43,466 nucleotides of DNA from Pseudomonas kitaguniensis (GTDB lineage: Bacteria > Pseudomonadota > Gammaproteobacteria > Pseudomonadales > Pseudomonadaceae). A program made the position numbers and the translations under genes. Positions 22,741-30,912 of the stretch are shown in pieces. Within the stretch, counting starts at the first letter, position 1. Each line of letters starts with the position of its first letter. Under the pieces are notes generated by a model. That model was not told where the DNA came from. It ran no database searches and was given only the letters and a program-made list of their open reading frames with translations. The stretch covers positions 1 to 43,466 of the forward strand of contig NZ_VUAZ01000096.1 in assembly GCF_009296165.1 (NCBI RefSeq), read 5' to 3'.

Positions 22741-25700
22741 TACCTTGACGGGTGTGCGCCTGCGGTCGCAATCAATTCCAGCGGGCGAATCACTGCCGTT
22801 GCGCCGTCCATTGCGGCGCGGGCCACGGCGTCAGGCATGTCGAAAACCTGCTGGACCCAACTCAGTGCCTGCGCGGACAGTTGTTCTTGCAGCGCTAACT
22901 CGTGGGCGAACTGCAACGTTTGCCAGGGCAATTGTCGGCAAAACAGGCGTCGGCGTTGGCGGCCTTCATCGGTTCGGGCGTTGAGCTGGTTGTACAACAG
23001 CTTCTGGTAGGCCGCTTTCAGGTCCAACTGCCGGACCATTTGAATCACCGCACTTGCATTCAGAGTGTCCGGCAGCGGCCTGGCGCTACGTGAGCGGGGG
23101 CGGATGTTTTCGGCGTCCAGGTTGGGCCAGTGCCGCAAGGCAAAGTCGGTCAGGCTGTAGTCGTGGATGTCGAGGGCTTGGTGAACGGGGATCAAAATGT
23201 GATCGGGGTTGAGGGCCAGGCCGGGAAAGCGTGCATCCAGCAGCGCCAGCAATGCTGTGAACGTATGCGCGCGGATGGGCGTGATGCCCTGCAGGTAATC
23301 TTCTTCCTCGGGCGCATTGTTGTGGTATTGCTCAAGAAGTTCCGCCTGATGGATCTGGTCCTGGGCGGGCGCCATTCCCAACCATACCGGCAAGGCCTGC
23401 TGATTGATCATGCTCTTGGCCACCGCCATGGCCCTGGGCAGGTTAGTCGGCGCGGGCTGTTCTATCATGCTGTCCAGGCGGTCTTGCAGGGCGCGTGCGC
23501 CCAACCCCATGGAAAGCAACTGATCAACGCCGCCCATCACAGAGTCGTTGTAGGTGCTCAGGCGATTTTTAAGTACGTCATCGTCAATGCGTTGCAGGGC
23601 GCCCCATCGATAAACCTGATGCGGCACGGGCAGGGCGATCGGCAGGTTTTCGAGCAGGCTCAAGCGCTTGATCGGGTGTTGCAGACGCTGTTCTATCTCC
23701 TCGCGCAAGGTGTGGATCGAGCTAAACACCTCGTGACCGCGCCCAGGCGTCCAGAGCACCACCTGGCCTGAGCGCAGCGGGTCTACTCCGCCGCGCTCAG
23801 TCAGTACAAACAGGTTGGCAAGGCGCTGAGGTGTATCGGCCGTGCCAGTGCCCAGTGTCAATGCGTAGGCGTCCGGAAGAAACCCGTTGATACCGTGCCG
23901 GGTCAAGCGCACAAGGCTGTCGGGCCTGAGTACAGCATCAATAACGTCCTGGCTGCGCGCCATCATGGTTTTACCCAGTAGCCGCAGTTGCGCCTCGCTG
24001 CGCAACCCAAGGAGCATCGCGTGGATATGTTTTTCGCGTGTGTTGCCAAGGAACAAGCGCGTAAGTTCGCGCATCGAGTGTTTGGCGAACACCAGCAGTA
24101 CTTGATCGATAATCGCGTTGAAGGTTTTCAGCGTCATGCTGTGCAACTGCAGGGCTTCGCCCTGGCTACGCGGACCGTAAAACCAGGTTCGGGATGAGTC
24201 GGGCACTGCAGTGGCTTCAAGGCTCAGGCGCTCGATGAAGTGTTCAACCATGCTGATGGATGACACCGGCAGGCGCGCTTCGCGCTCTTGGGCAGCCGTG
24301 GCGTAGGTGTTGATATACACCTCACTCGCATTAAGGTCCTGTTGCTTTATTAGCAACTGCGCGTTCAGTGCGAGGGCGACCATGCTGCGCAATGTCGGAT
24401 GCTTTTCGCGTTCGAGCGCCAGCGCATCCTCGGCCGCCTGCAGGTGCTGAAGCAGCAACTTGGCGCGCTCGGCCTTTACCGTGGAAGGGCGACCGTTGCC
24501 GCTGGTCACGGGGTGGACAGTCCAACGCCCGGCTGTCGCCAGCAACGCCAGGCGATCGTCGAGCATTGTGCGTATATCCAGCGCGCAATCGAGCAGGGGT
24601 TCCAGCTCGACCTGGCCATCGCTGCGCCGATAAAGCGCCAACGCATGGTTCATGTTGTTGATTTGCTTGCGCGCTATGTCTTCGACAATGCCGGTAAAAA
24701 CGCTGCCCGTGACAGGTCGCGCAGCAATGTTCACTTGGTTCAGGCCAATAAAAATGTTGCGCTCATCCAGGGACAGGAAGTTGAGTAGCTCATCTTCGTG
24801 GCCCGCAGCTTTGAGCATGCTCAATAAAGTATCTTTCAGATCATCCAGGTCTTTGAGCACCTGTAGCCCACGCGATTGCGTGTAAAGGTAAGCGCGGCTC
24901 TCGCTGATCATCAGCGTGCTGGCCAGCTCCACGTAGTGCTCATAGGGCGCGTGGATACGTACTTTTTCCACGCTCAGGTTTTTGGCGTAGGCGCTGCGAG
25001 CAGGCTGGTCGCTAATGAACATTGCCTGGAGCATATGGCTTTCGTCGGCGCTGATGATTTGGTCTTGGCGCTTGAGCAACACATCGACGCGAAACTTGTC
25101 AGCCATGACTTGCGCGAAAAGCTCCAGGCGTGAGGTCCCGTGCTCTGTGTCCTCGTTCCAGTAAGTCTGCAGCAGACTGTCCAGCAGCTTTGACAGAATC
25201 TCGGAGCTTCTTTCGACCAGCGTTTCCCATCGCTGGTGGTCGTGTTTCAACTGGGGCTGGGTGAAGGCAGTGGTGACATGCTTGGGGTTTGTATACTCGC
25301 GAGTGTGTTGCTTGGGCCAGGCATGTGTCACATGGAACTGTAAGAGCGCTTCGCTTAATGGCAGTGAATCGACCCAGCGTCGACGGCCGTATCCGCCACT
25401 TTGTATAAAACAGTTCACCCGCGTATCGCGTTGGTCCAGGCCTGGGAAGTCCGCGCGCGCCATGATGCCGAGCAGCGTATCGAGCATGCCGGGCAGCGTG
25501 GGAGTCTTTTGCAGGTGCTCAAGCATGGCCTGCACATTGGCTTGCTGGCAGGCCTGGAGCGTCTGCTTCTGGTCTTCCATAACGGCGCCTTCGACGACCG
25601 TGGTGGTCAACGTTAGTGGTGTGCCAAGGGATAACGTGTTGCGCTGGGCAATCGACAAGAACCTCAGCAGGTCTAAGCGCTGCACCGCATCCGCCAATTG

Positions 25701-26048
25701 CTCGGTGACCTCCACCAGCAGCAAGGCACGACTGTCACTGACCTGAATACCGCCGTAGGGTGTGTAAAAAAGCGCTTTGCCAGCGTCCGGGGTCGGGCTG
25801 ATCAAAAAGGCGCCGGCGAGTGGGATGGGCGGCTGCCCCACGACGTTGATCAGCAGCCTTTCGACACGCATCGGATACCCCAGCAGTTGGGTATTCTGGC
25901 GGGCTGCGTCACTGGCGTAGTACAGGTTATGCAGCCAATCAAGATCTTTGACGGTGAGCCCCAGCGCGCGTTCTCGCTCGCTCGGGGTTTTGCGGCTGAG
26001 GGGCAGCACGAATTCGTCAAAAAAATACGGCGGGGTGGCGCGTAGCAT
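22740..26048 (-). CDS. Split toxin, N-terminal part (dermonecrotic-toxin-like)
   Basis: 1102-aa frame from ATG at 26048 (MLRATPPYFFDEFVLPLSRK) to TAG at 22740. It matches the very large Pseudomonas proteins annotated with a dermonecrotic/RTX-like toxin domain (DUF6543 type), with repeated modules such as LRFLSIAQRNTLSLGTPLTL and LNFLSLDERNIFIGLNQVNI followed by NLFVLTERGGVDPLRSGQVV and LWTPGRGHEVFSSIHTLREE. No signal peptide or membrane segment; how it is exported is unknown. The last residues RPLELIATAGAHPSR run straight into the second frame after a 1-nt shift, giving an intact parental protein of about 1,710 aa. ATG at 26129 is an alternative start, but its extra 27 residues are rich in Arg/His/Tyr and less convincing. 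No obvious immunity gene on the same strand. Confidence 0.8.
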   Translation of the reverse strand: MLRATPPYFFDEFVLPLSRKTPSERERALGLTVKDLDWLHNLYYASDAARQNTQLLGYPMRVERLLINVVGQPPIPLAGAFLISPTPDAGKALFYTPYGGIQVSDSRALLLVEVTEQLADAVQRLDLLRFLSIAQRNTLSLGTPLTLTTTVVEGAVMEDQKQTLQACQQANVQAMLEHLQKTPTLPGMLDTLLGIMARADFPGLDQRDTRVNCFIQSGGYGRRRWVDSLPLSEALLQFHVTHAWPKQHTREYTNPKHVTTAFTQPQLKHDHQRWETLVERSSEILSKLLDSLLQTYWNEDTEHGTSRLELFAQVMADKFRVDVLLKRQDQIISADESHMLQAMFISDQPARSAYAKNLSVEKVRIHAPYEHYVELASTLMISESRAYLYTQSRGLQVLKDLDDLKDTLLSMLKAAGHEDELLNFLSLDERNIFIGLNQVNIAARPVTGSVFTGIVEDIARKQINNMNHALALYRRSDGQVELEPLLDCALDIRTMLDDRLALLATAGRWTVHPVTSGNGRPSTVKAERAKLLLQHLQAAEDALALEREKHPTLRSMVALALNAQLLIKQQDLNASEVYINTYATAAQEREARLPVSSISMVEHFIERLSLEATAVPDSSRTWFYGPRSQGEALQLHSMTLKTFNAIIDQVLLVFAKHSMRELTRLFLGNTREKHIHAMLLGLRSEAQLRLLGKTMMARSQDVIDAVLRPDSLVRLTRHGINGFLPDAYALTLGTGTADTPQRLANLFVLTERGGVDPLRSGQVVLWTPGRGHEVFSSIHTLREEIEQRLQHPIKRLSLLENLPIALPVPHQVYRWGALQRIDDDVLKNRLSTYNDSVMGGVDQLLSMGLGARALQDRLDSMIEQPAPTNLPRAMAVAKSMINQQALPVWLGMAPAQDQIHQAELLEQYHNNAPEEEDYLQGITPIRAHTFTALLALLDARFPGLALNPDHILIPVHQALDIHDYSLTDFALRHWPNLDAENIRPRSRSARPLPDTLNASAVIQMVRQLDLKAAYQKLLYNQLNARTDEGRQRRRLFCRQLPWQTLQFAHELALQEQLSAQALSWVQQVFDMPDAVARAAMDGATAVIRPLELIATAGAHPSR

Positions 26049-26218
26049 GGTGTGTTTCCATCGTGCATAGGGAACCACAGGGTAAGTACGCGTCACGTGC
26101 TGGCGGCGGTAAATAATCAGCCCCGGCACACGTTGACAGCAGGTGCGTTGCGTGGTGTTTAATCAACGGTCTGAAGGTTCATTCGTTGCCCCTGCCAATC
26201 ATAAAAACGGAGCTTCAA

Positions 26219-27256
26219 ATGTCTGCGCAGTCTCCGACAGTCAACGCGGTTTCAACGTCAATCGGCTTCAACCAGCTTGTGCAATTGCTTCAACGGGTTT
26301 TCGTCGCGCACGGCACCTCGCCGGACGTGGCTGCGATCCTGGCGCATAACTGTGCCAGCGCCGAACGCGATGGTGCGCACAGCCACGGTATCTTCCGAAT
26401 CCCTGGCTACCTCAGCACCCTGGCCAGCGGCTGGGTCGACGGCAAGGTCACGCCGAAGGTTACTGACGTGGCGAGCGGTTTCGTACGCGTAGACGCTTGC
26501 AATGGTTTCGCTCAACCGGCGCTGGCAGCCGCACGCTCACTGCTGGTGGAAAAGGCGCGCAGTGCCGGCATCGCGCTGTTGGCGATTCACAATTCGCATC
26601 ATTTTGCCGCGCTGTGGCCGGATGTCGAACCCTTCGCCGAAGAAGGGTTGGTGGCGCTGAGTGTGGTCAACAGCATGACCTGCGTGGTGCCGCATGGCGC
26701 CGATCGCCCGCTGTTCGGCACCAACCCCATCGCGTTTGCCGCACCCCGCGCAGACGGGCCGCCGATTGTGTTTGACTTGGCCACCAGCGCCATCGCACAT
26801 GGCGACGTGCAGATCGCCGCGCGCAAGGGTGAGAGGCTGCCGCCCGGCATGGGGGTCGATAGCCTCGGCCAGCCGACCCAAGACCCCAAAGCGATTCTTG
26901 AAGGCGGTGCACTGTTGCCATTTGGCGGGCACAAGGGCTCGGCGCTGTCGATGATGGTCGAGTTGCTGGCTGCGGCACTGACCGGTGGCAACTTCTCGTT
27001 TGAGTTCAATTGGGCCGACCATCCGGGCGCGCGCACGCCGTGGACTGGCCAGTTAATCATTGTGATTGACCCGAGCAAAACGGCCGGGCAAAACTTTGCC
27101 GAGCGCAGCCAGGAACTGGTGCGGCAGATGCATGCGGCGGGGTTGAGAAGGTTACCGGGGGATCGGCGGCATCGCACGCGGGCTAAGTCGCTGCAAGCAG
27201 GCATCGAGGTTGACGCGAAAGATCTTCAACAGTTGCAGGCACTGGCCAACAGTTGA
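26219..27256 (+). CDS. dpkA: Delta1-piperideine-2-carboxylate reductase
   Basis: 345-aa NAD(P)H-dependent reductase of the malate/L-lactate dehydrogenase (Ldh_2) family. Pseudomonas DpkA reduces delta1-piperideine-2-carboxylate to L-pipecolate (and delta1-pyrroline-2-carboxylate to L-proline) in D-lysine and hydroxyproline catabolism. Near-diagnostic blocks are AHNCASAERDGAHSHGIFRI, SHHFAALWPDVEPFAEEGLV, VPHGADRPLFGTNPIAFAAP and LLPFGGHKGSALSMMVELLA. Start at 26219 (MSAQSPTVNAV) with GGAG at 7-8 nt; the frame extends 11 codons further but without a ribosome site. Divergent from the toxin gene. Its own operon appears to be single-gene, closed by a 12-bp hairpin. Confidence 0.9.
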   Translation: MSAQSPTVNAVSTSIGFNQLVQLLQRVFVAHGTSPDVAAILAHNCASAERDGAHSHGIFRIPGYLSTLASGWVDGKVTPKVTDVASGFVRVDACNGFAQPALAAARSLLVEKARSAGIALLAIHNSHHFAALWPDVEPFAEEGLVALSVVNSMTCVVPHGADRPLFGTNPIAFAAPRADGPPIVFDLATSAIAHGDVQIAARKGERLPPGMGVDSLGQPTQDPKAILEGGALLPFGGHKGSALSMMVELLAAALTGGNFSFEFNWADHPGARTPWTGQLIIVIDPSKTAGQNFAERSQELVRQMHAAGLRRLPGDRRHRTRAKSLQAGIEVDAKDLQQLQALANS

Positions 27257-27285
27257 ATTGGACCGCGCGCGGGGCGCGGTCCAAT
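27257..27285 (+). terminator. dpkA terminator hairpin
   Basis: ATTGGACCGCGC (27257-27268) pairs with GCGCGGTCCAAT (27274-27285), loop GCGGG, starting 1 nt after the dpkA stop. The stem is strong; there is no T-run, so termination is probable rather than certain. It may also serve the convergent DUF883 gene. Confidence 0.7.
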
Positions 27286-27313
27286 GGCTCAGGGGCGGCT
27301 CATTTGCGACGGC

Positions 27314-27634
27314 TTAGTTGCGGCGACCCAGCAACAGGCCGACCACCAGGCCAAAGCCTGCGGAGATGGCCACGGTCTGCCACGGGTGGCCACCGATATA
27401 GGTTTCGGTGGCGTCGACCACTGGCTTGCTGCGCTCACGCACGCTGGACACCGACTCCAGGGCTTGCTTGAGCTTGATGGCGACCTGCTCGCGCAAGGTT
27501 TCGCCTTCTTCGCCTACCAGCGAAGCGCTGCTTTTGAGCAGCTTGTCCGATTCTTCGATCAATGCCGTCAGCTCACTGAACGCTTGATCCTTGATTTGCT
27601 CTTCGACAGCTTGGGCGGCAGTTTTGCGGGCCAT
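27314..27634 (-). CDS. DUF883 family protein (ElaB/YqjD-like)
   Basis: 106-aa protein with an amphipathic helical body (ALIEESDKLLKSSASLVGEE, REQVAIKLKQALESVSSVRE) and one C-terminal membrane segment ending in a positive tail (TVAISAGFGLVVGLLLGRRN). This is the ElaB/YqjD/YgaM (DUF883) architecture: C-tail-anchored inner-membrane proteins, of which YqjD binds ribosomes in stationary phase under RpoS control in E. coli. GGAG ribosome site upstream (CAAGGAGTCACACA). Convergent with dpkA. Role here is inferred from the family only. Confidence 0.88.
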   Translation of the reverse strand: MARKTAAQAVEEQIKDQAFSELTALIEESDKLLKSSASLVGEEGETLREQVAIKLKQALESVSSVRERSKPVVDATETYIGGHPWQTVAISAGFGLVVGLLLGRRN

Positions 27635-27797
27635 TGTGTGACTCCTTGCGAGTGAATGTGACAGTGAACAATGGAGTATCGGTCAGCGTCAAAAGTTGCA
27701 GTTTTTTTGCTCAGGCGCGGTACTGCGTGAAATCCGAATCAGGAAATTTCGACCTACAGTGTAAGATGTCACCTATTTGTGCAGCAGGTAATTCAAC

Positions 27798-28052
27798 ATG
27801 AGCTTCAATCTGGCCAACAAGACCCTCGCCGAACGTGCCGAGCTGGAAGATGAAAAGTCGCGCCTTTATGACCTGTGGCAAAGCAACCTGGGCAAGGCCA
27901 AGGGCGAAGCCGCGCGCTTGTTCGGCGAGCGTGCCAAGCGCAAGGGCAAGTGGGCTGAATGGGTGCGTGCCGAACTTGACGGAATGTCACCGCCGGAGTT
28001 CTCCAACATGGTGCGCAGCGAAGTCAACAAGCTGATGGCCGCGGCTAAATAA
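27798..28052 (+). CDS. Conserved small basic protein, 84 aa
   Basis: 84-aa cytoplasmic, highly charged helical protein starting MSFNLANKTLAERAELEDEK. Central KAKGEAARLFGERAKRKGKW is strongly basic; the end is PPEFSNMVRSEVNKLMAAAK. No signal peptide, no Cys. The ribosome site is AGCAGGT. Family not recognised by name, though it looks like a conserved Pseudomonas protein. Charge and helicity would suit a nucleic-acid or membrane-surface binder, but nothing proves it. Followed by a REPIN. Confidence 0.78.
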   Translation: MSFNLANKTLAERAELEDEKSRLYDLWQSNLGKAKGEAARLFGERAKRKGKWAEWVRAELDGMSPPEFSNMVRSEVNKLMAAAK

Positions 28053-28102
28053 AGCACGCCACTGCGCGTCAGCGGGTTTTACATACACAGCAGATTTGCT
28101 TT

Positions 28103-28193
28103 CTGTGGGAGCGGGCTTGCTCGCGATTACGGTGTGTCATATAAATATTTTTCAACTGATACACCGCAATCGCGAGCAAGCCCGCTCCCACAG
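28103..28193. repeat. REPIN (paired REP sequences)
   Basis: Two 33-nt arms in inverted orientation (28103-28135 and 28161-28193), differing at one position, around a 25-nt AT-rich spacer. Each has the fluorescens-type REP core GTGGGAGCGGGCTTGCTCGC. Such pairs are mobilised by RAYT transposases located elsewhere. The rest of 28053-28342 holds no gene. Confidence 0.92.
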
Positions 28194-28342
28194 TTGACCG
28201 AGTTCAGCTTGTGATGTTGATCTGGCTTTTGATCGTGATTTTGATCTGAAAGCGCCCCGTTAAACCACGATGGCCGAACGCAGATATTAGGGAGTGAGCA
28301 TGCCTGATGTACCGGTACGCCTGCATCGCCAGCAAGCCCTCT

Positions 28343-28900
28343 TCAGCGCTCGAAGGGTCTAAAGCGCAACCACTCCTCACGAGTCATCTCCCAAATCTCC
28401 CGCGGCAAGATGCCTTCGACAAACCGGTCTTCATCGGTCCTGATCAGCCGCATCCCCGCGCGCTCGGAAATTCGCCGCGACCCCAAGTTAGGCGCGGCCT
28501 TGGGCACGCGCATCAACGGGCGCTTAAGCACCTCAAACCAGTATTCAGTCACCGCTGCGCTGGCTTCGGTCATCAACCCGTGGCCTTGCCACTGCGGGCC
28601 TAGCCAGAAGCCACGATTGTTGTCCGGCTGGTCTATCAGGCTAACACTGCCGATCAATTGCTCAGGCGCGCTGTTGAGGCGAATCGACCAATGCCATTCT
28701 TCGCCTCGATCCATAGCCGGCAAGGCGCTGTGCTCAAGATAAGTGCGTGCGCCGTCAGCCGGGTAGGGCCATGGCACCTGAACGTTGAGATAACGCACCA
28801 CCTTCCAATGCGCAAACTGTTGCTGGATAGCGTCGGCGTCATCCAACACCAGCGGGCGCAAAATCAGACGAGGTGTGTAAAGGGTGGGCAGCACATCCAA
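28343..28900 (-). CDS. GNAT acetyltransferase, RimJ/RimL type
   Basis: 185-aa acetyltransferase of the Acetyltransf_3 group. It opens DVLPTLYTPRLILRPLVLDD, the classic T-x-R-L-x-L-R entry of RimJ/RimL-like enzymes, followed by WHWSIRLNSAPEQLIGSVSL and the acetyl-CoA loop GFWLGPQWQGHGLMTEASAA and NLGSRRISERAGMRLIRT. Substrate unknown. I choose TTG at 28900, with GGAGAG 6 nt upstream; GTG at 28894 is the alternative. The frame is open further upstream but there only overlaps the lipoprotein gene in another frame. 16 nt after the lipoprotein stop, so probably co-transcribed with it and the permease. Confidence 0.83.
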   Translation of the reverse strand: MDVLPTLYTPRLILRPLVLDDADAIQQQFAHWKVVRYLNVQVPWPYPADGARTYLEHSALPAMDRGEEWHWSIRLNSAPEQLIGSVSLIDQPDNNRGFWLGPQWQGHGLMTEASAAVTEYWFEVLKRPLMRVPKAAPNLGSRRISERAGMRLIRTDEDRFVEGILPREIWEMTREEWLRFRPFER

Positions 28901-28916
28901 GTTGTACTCTCCTTGG

Positions 28917-29378
28917 TCACCAAGTGGCCGTGTTTGGCAGATCAAGCGTGCCACGCTCGACAAAGCGCATCGTGCCGAACAGTCCACCCGCCAGCTTGCC
29001 GCGCAGCACATACGGCAGGTTATTCAAGCTTTGCGTCTGGCTAATGCCCAGCGTCTGACGCAACACCGAAAACGCCGAAACACTCACTGGCACCGTCAGC
29101 ACAGTCTCGGAAAACCTTGGGATAGAACCTGTTTGATCACTCACCCCCGACGCCAGCGGTCGCCCATTGACGTCCAGGTCCAATGCCAGGCCGCTGTAGT
29201 CGATTGCCGTTTCATTGGGGTTTTGCACCCGCAACTTCACGGCGAAACGCACTTCCATGTCCTGGCTTTGCAGCGGCTCGATGCCCACCACGGTAATGTT
29301 CACCGGGTCGCGGTTGGGGAACAGCGCGCAGGCGCTCAAGGTCAGCAGCAATAACGATAGAACCATGAGCTTGCGCAT
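28917..29378 (-). CDS. LEA type-2 (WHy domain) lipoprotein
   Basis: 153-aa lipoprotein: signal MRKLMVLSLLLLTLSAC with lipobox LSAC (Cys17). The mature part is one LEA14/WHy beta-sandwich: DPVNITVVGIEPLQSQDMEV, RFAVKLRVQNPNETAIDYSG and LALDLDVNGRPLASGVSDQT, whose NPN motif is typical. Family members in Gram-negatives are of unknown function; stress protection is suggested for plant and archaeal relatives. Placed 12 nt after the permease and 16 nt before the GNAT gene, so a three-gene operon is likely, though the functions do not obviously connect. Confidence 0.85.
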   Translation of the reverse strand: MRKLMVLSLLLLTLSACALFPNRDPVNITVVGIEPLQSQDMEVRFAVKLRVQNPNETAIDYSGLALDLDVNGRPLASGVSDQTGSIPRFSETVLTVPVSVSAFSVLRQTLGISQTQSLNNLPYVLRGKLAGGLFGTMRFVERGTLDLPNTATW

Positions 29379-29390
29379 AAAAAGGTGCTC

Positions 29391-30818
29391 CTAGTGCGTG
29401 ACGTCCGGGTCCTGCATGACCTTAAGGGTCGAAGACTCCGGATCAAATTCATCTTCCTGCAGCGCTATGAACTCCTCCGGCAGGAAAATGTTCAACAGGA
29501 TTGCACAGAACGCACCCACGGTTATCGGCGATTCAAAGATGTTATGCAGCGCCTTGGGCAGGTCGCGCAGCACCTCCGGCACGGCGGCCACGCCGAGGCC
29601 CATGCCCAGCGAGATCGCAACGATCAGCACGTTGCGACGGTGCAGCCCGGCTTCGGCGAGGATCTTGATGCCCGCCACCGCCACGGTGCCGAACATGATC
29701 AGGGTGGCACCGCCGAGCACTGGCTTGGGCATCAGTTGCAGCACCGCGCCGATCATCGGGAACAGCCCCAGCAGCACCAGCAGACCGGCGATAAAATACG
29801 CCACGTAACGGCTGGCCACGCCGGTCAACTGGATCACGCCATTGTTCTGGGCGAAGGTCACCATCGGCAGGCTGTTGAAGGTCGCCGCCATCACTGAATT
29901 GAGGCCGTCGGCGAGCAAGCCCGACTTGATGCGCTTGATATACAGCGGGCCTTTAACCGGCTGTTGCGAAATCATCGAGTTGGCGGTCAAGTCACCGGCG
30001 GCCTCCAACGGCGAAACCAGAAAGATCACCGCCACCGGGATAAACGCCACCCAGTCAAACGAGAAACCGTATTTGAACGGCACCGGCACGCTGATCAACG
30101 GCACGTGAGGCAGCGCCGCCATGTCGACGCGGCCCATCCACCAGGCCACGGCAAAACCCACGCTCAAGCCGATCACGATCGAACCCAGGCGCAGGAACGG
30201 ACTGCTGAAGCGGTTGAGTACTACGATGGTCAGCAACACCAGTGCCGCCAGCCCCATATTGCTCGCCGCGCCCAAGTCGCTGGCACCAAAGCCGCCGGCC
30301 ATGTCGGTGACCGCCACTTTGATCAGCGACAAGCCCATCAAGGTGATAATCGTACCGGTGACCACCGGGGTGATCAGCTTGCGCAGCTTGCCGATGAACT
30401 GGCTGAGCAGCACCTCGACAAACGCTGCAAAAAAGCACACGCCGAAGATCGTCGAAAGGATTTCATCAGTGCCACCGCCACGCGCCTTGACCATAAAGCC
30501 GGCGCTGAGGATCACGCTGATAAACGAAAAGCTGGTGCCCTGCAGGCACAGTAGCCCCGAACCAACCGGGCCGAAGGTGCGCGCCTGCACAAACGTGCCG
30601 AGGCCCGACACAAACAGCGCCATGCTCACCAGGTACGGCACTTCGCTTTCCAGGCCGAGCACACCGCCCACGATCAAGGTGGGCGTGATGATGCCGACGA
30701 AGCTGGCGAGCACGTGTTGCAGAGCCGCAAAAATCGCCGCAGTGAAGTGCGGGCGGTCTTCCAGGCCGTAGATCAGGTCGGATGTATAGCGGGGGCGAGG
30801 GGTTTGAGCGTCAGACAA
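29391..30818 (-). CDS. NCS2 nucleobase permease (xanthine/uracil type)
   Basis: 475-aa inner-membrane nucleobase:cation symporter with about 12-14 membrane segments. Family signatures are QGTSFSFISVI, MISQQPVKGPLYIKRIKSG and the NAT motif FAQNNGVIQLTGVASR (Q-N-x-G-x4-T-x3-SR). Sequence is closer to the xanthine/uric acid (XanQ/UacT, PbuX) side than to UraA, judged from memory of the NAT motif. Cytoplasmic tails are short and acidic at the C-terminus (LQEDEFDPESSTLKVMQDPD). First gene of a likely operon with the LEA lipoprotein and GNAT gene. Exact substrate undetermined. Confidence 0.87.
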   Translation of the reverse strand: MSDAQTPRPRYTSDLIYGLEDRPHFTAAIFAALQHVLASFVGIITPTLIVGGVLGLESEVPYLVSMALFVSGLGTFVQARTFGPVGSGLLCLQGTSFSFISVILSAGFMVKARGGGTDEILSTIFGVCFFAAFVEVLLSQFIGKLRKLITPVVTGTIITLMGLSLIKVAVTDMAGGFGASDLGAASNMGLAALVLLTIVVLNRFSSPFLRLGSIVIGLSVGFAVAWWMGRVDMAALPHVPLISVPVPFKYGFSFDWVAFIPVAVIFLVSPLEAAGDLTANSMISQQPVKGPLYIKRIKSGLLADGLNSVMAATFNSLPMVTFAQNNGVIQLTGVASRYVAYFIAGLLVLLGLFPMIGAVLQLMPKPVLGGATLIMFGTVAVAGIKILAEAGLHRRNVLIVAISLGMGLGVAAVPEVLRDLPKALHNIFESPITVGAFCAILLNIFLPEEFIALQEDEFDPESSTLKVMQDPDVTH

Positions 30819-30912
30819 AATACAGGCCCGGTAGGGAAAGGGGCGCGCAGGATGCCAGAAAGTGCTGGCTGTCGACAGGGGTGCTCAACGCTCACGGCGG
30901 CGCTGCGCCCCG

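Noticed and set aside
22740..26048. The toxin pair as two independent genes
   Set aside because: The second frame starts within a conserved internal block and abuts the first with no gap; a frameshift in one gene explains this better, although re-initiation is kept as an option in the findings.
26143..26349. 68-codon frame overlapping the dpkA start
   Set aside because: Different frame from dpkA, no ribosome site; dpkA is well supported.
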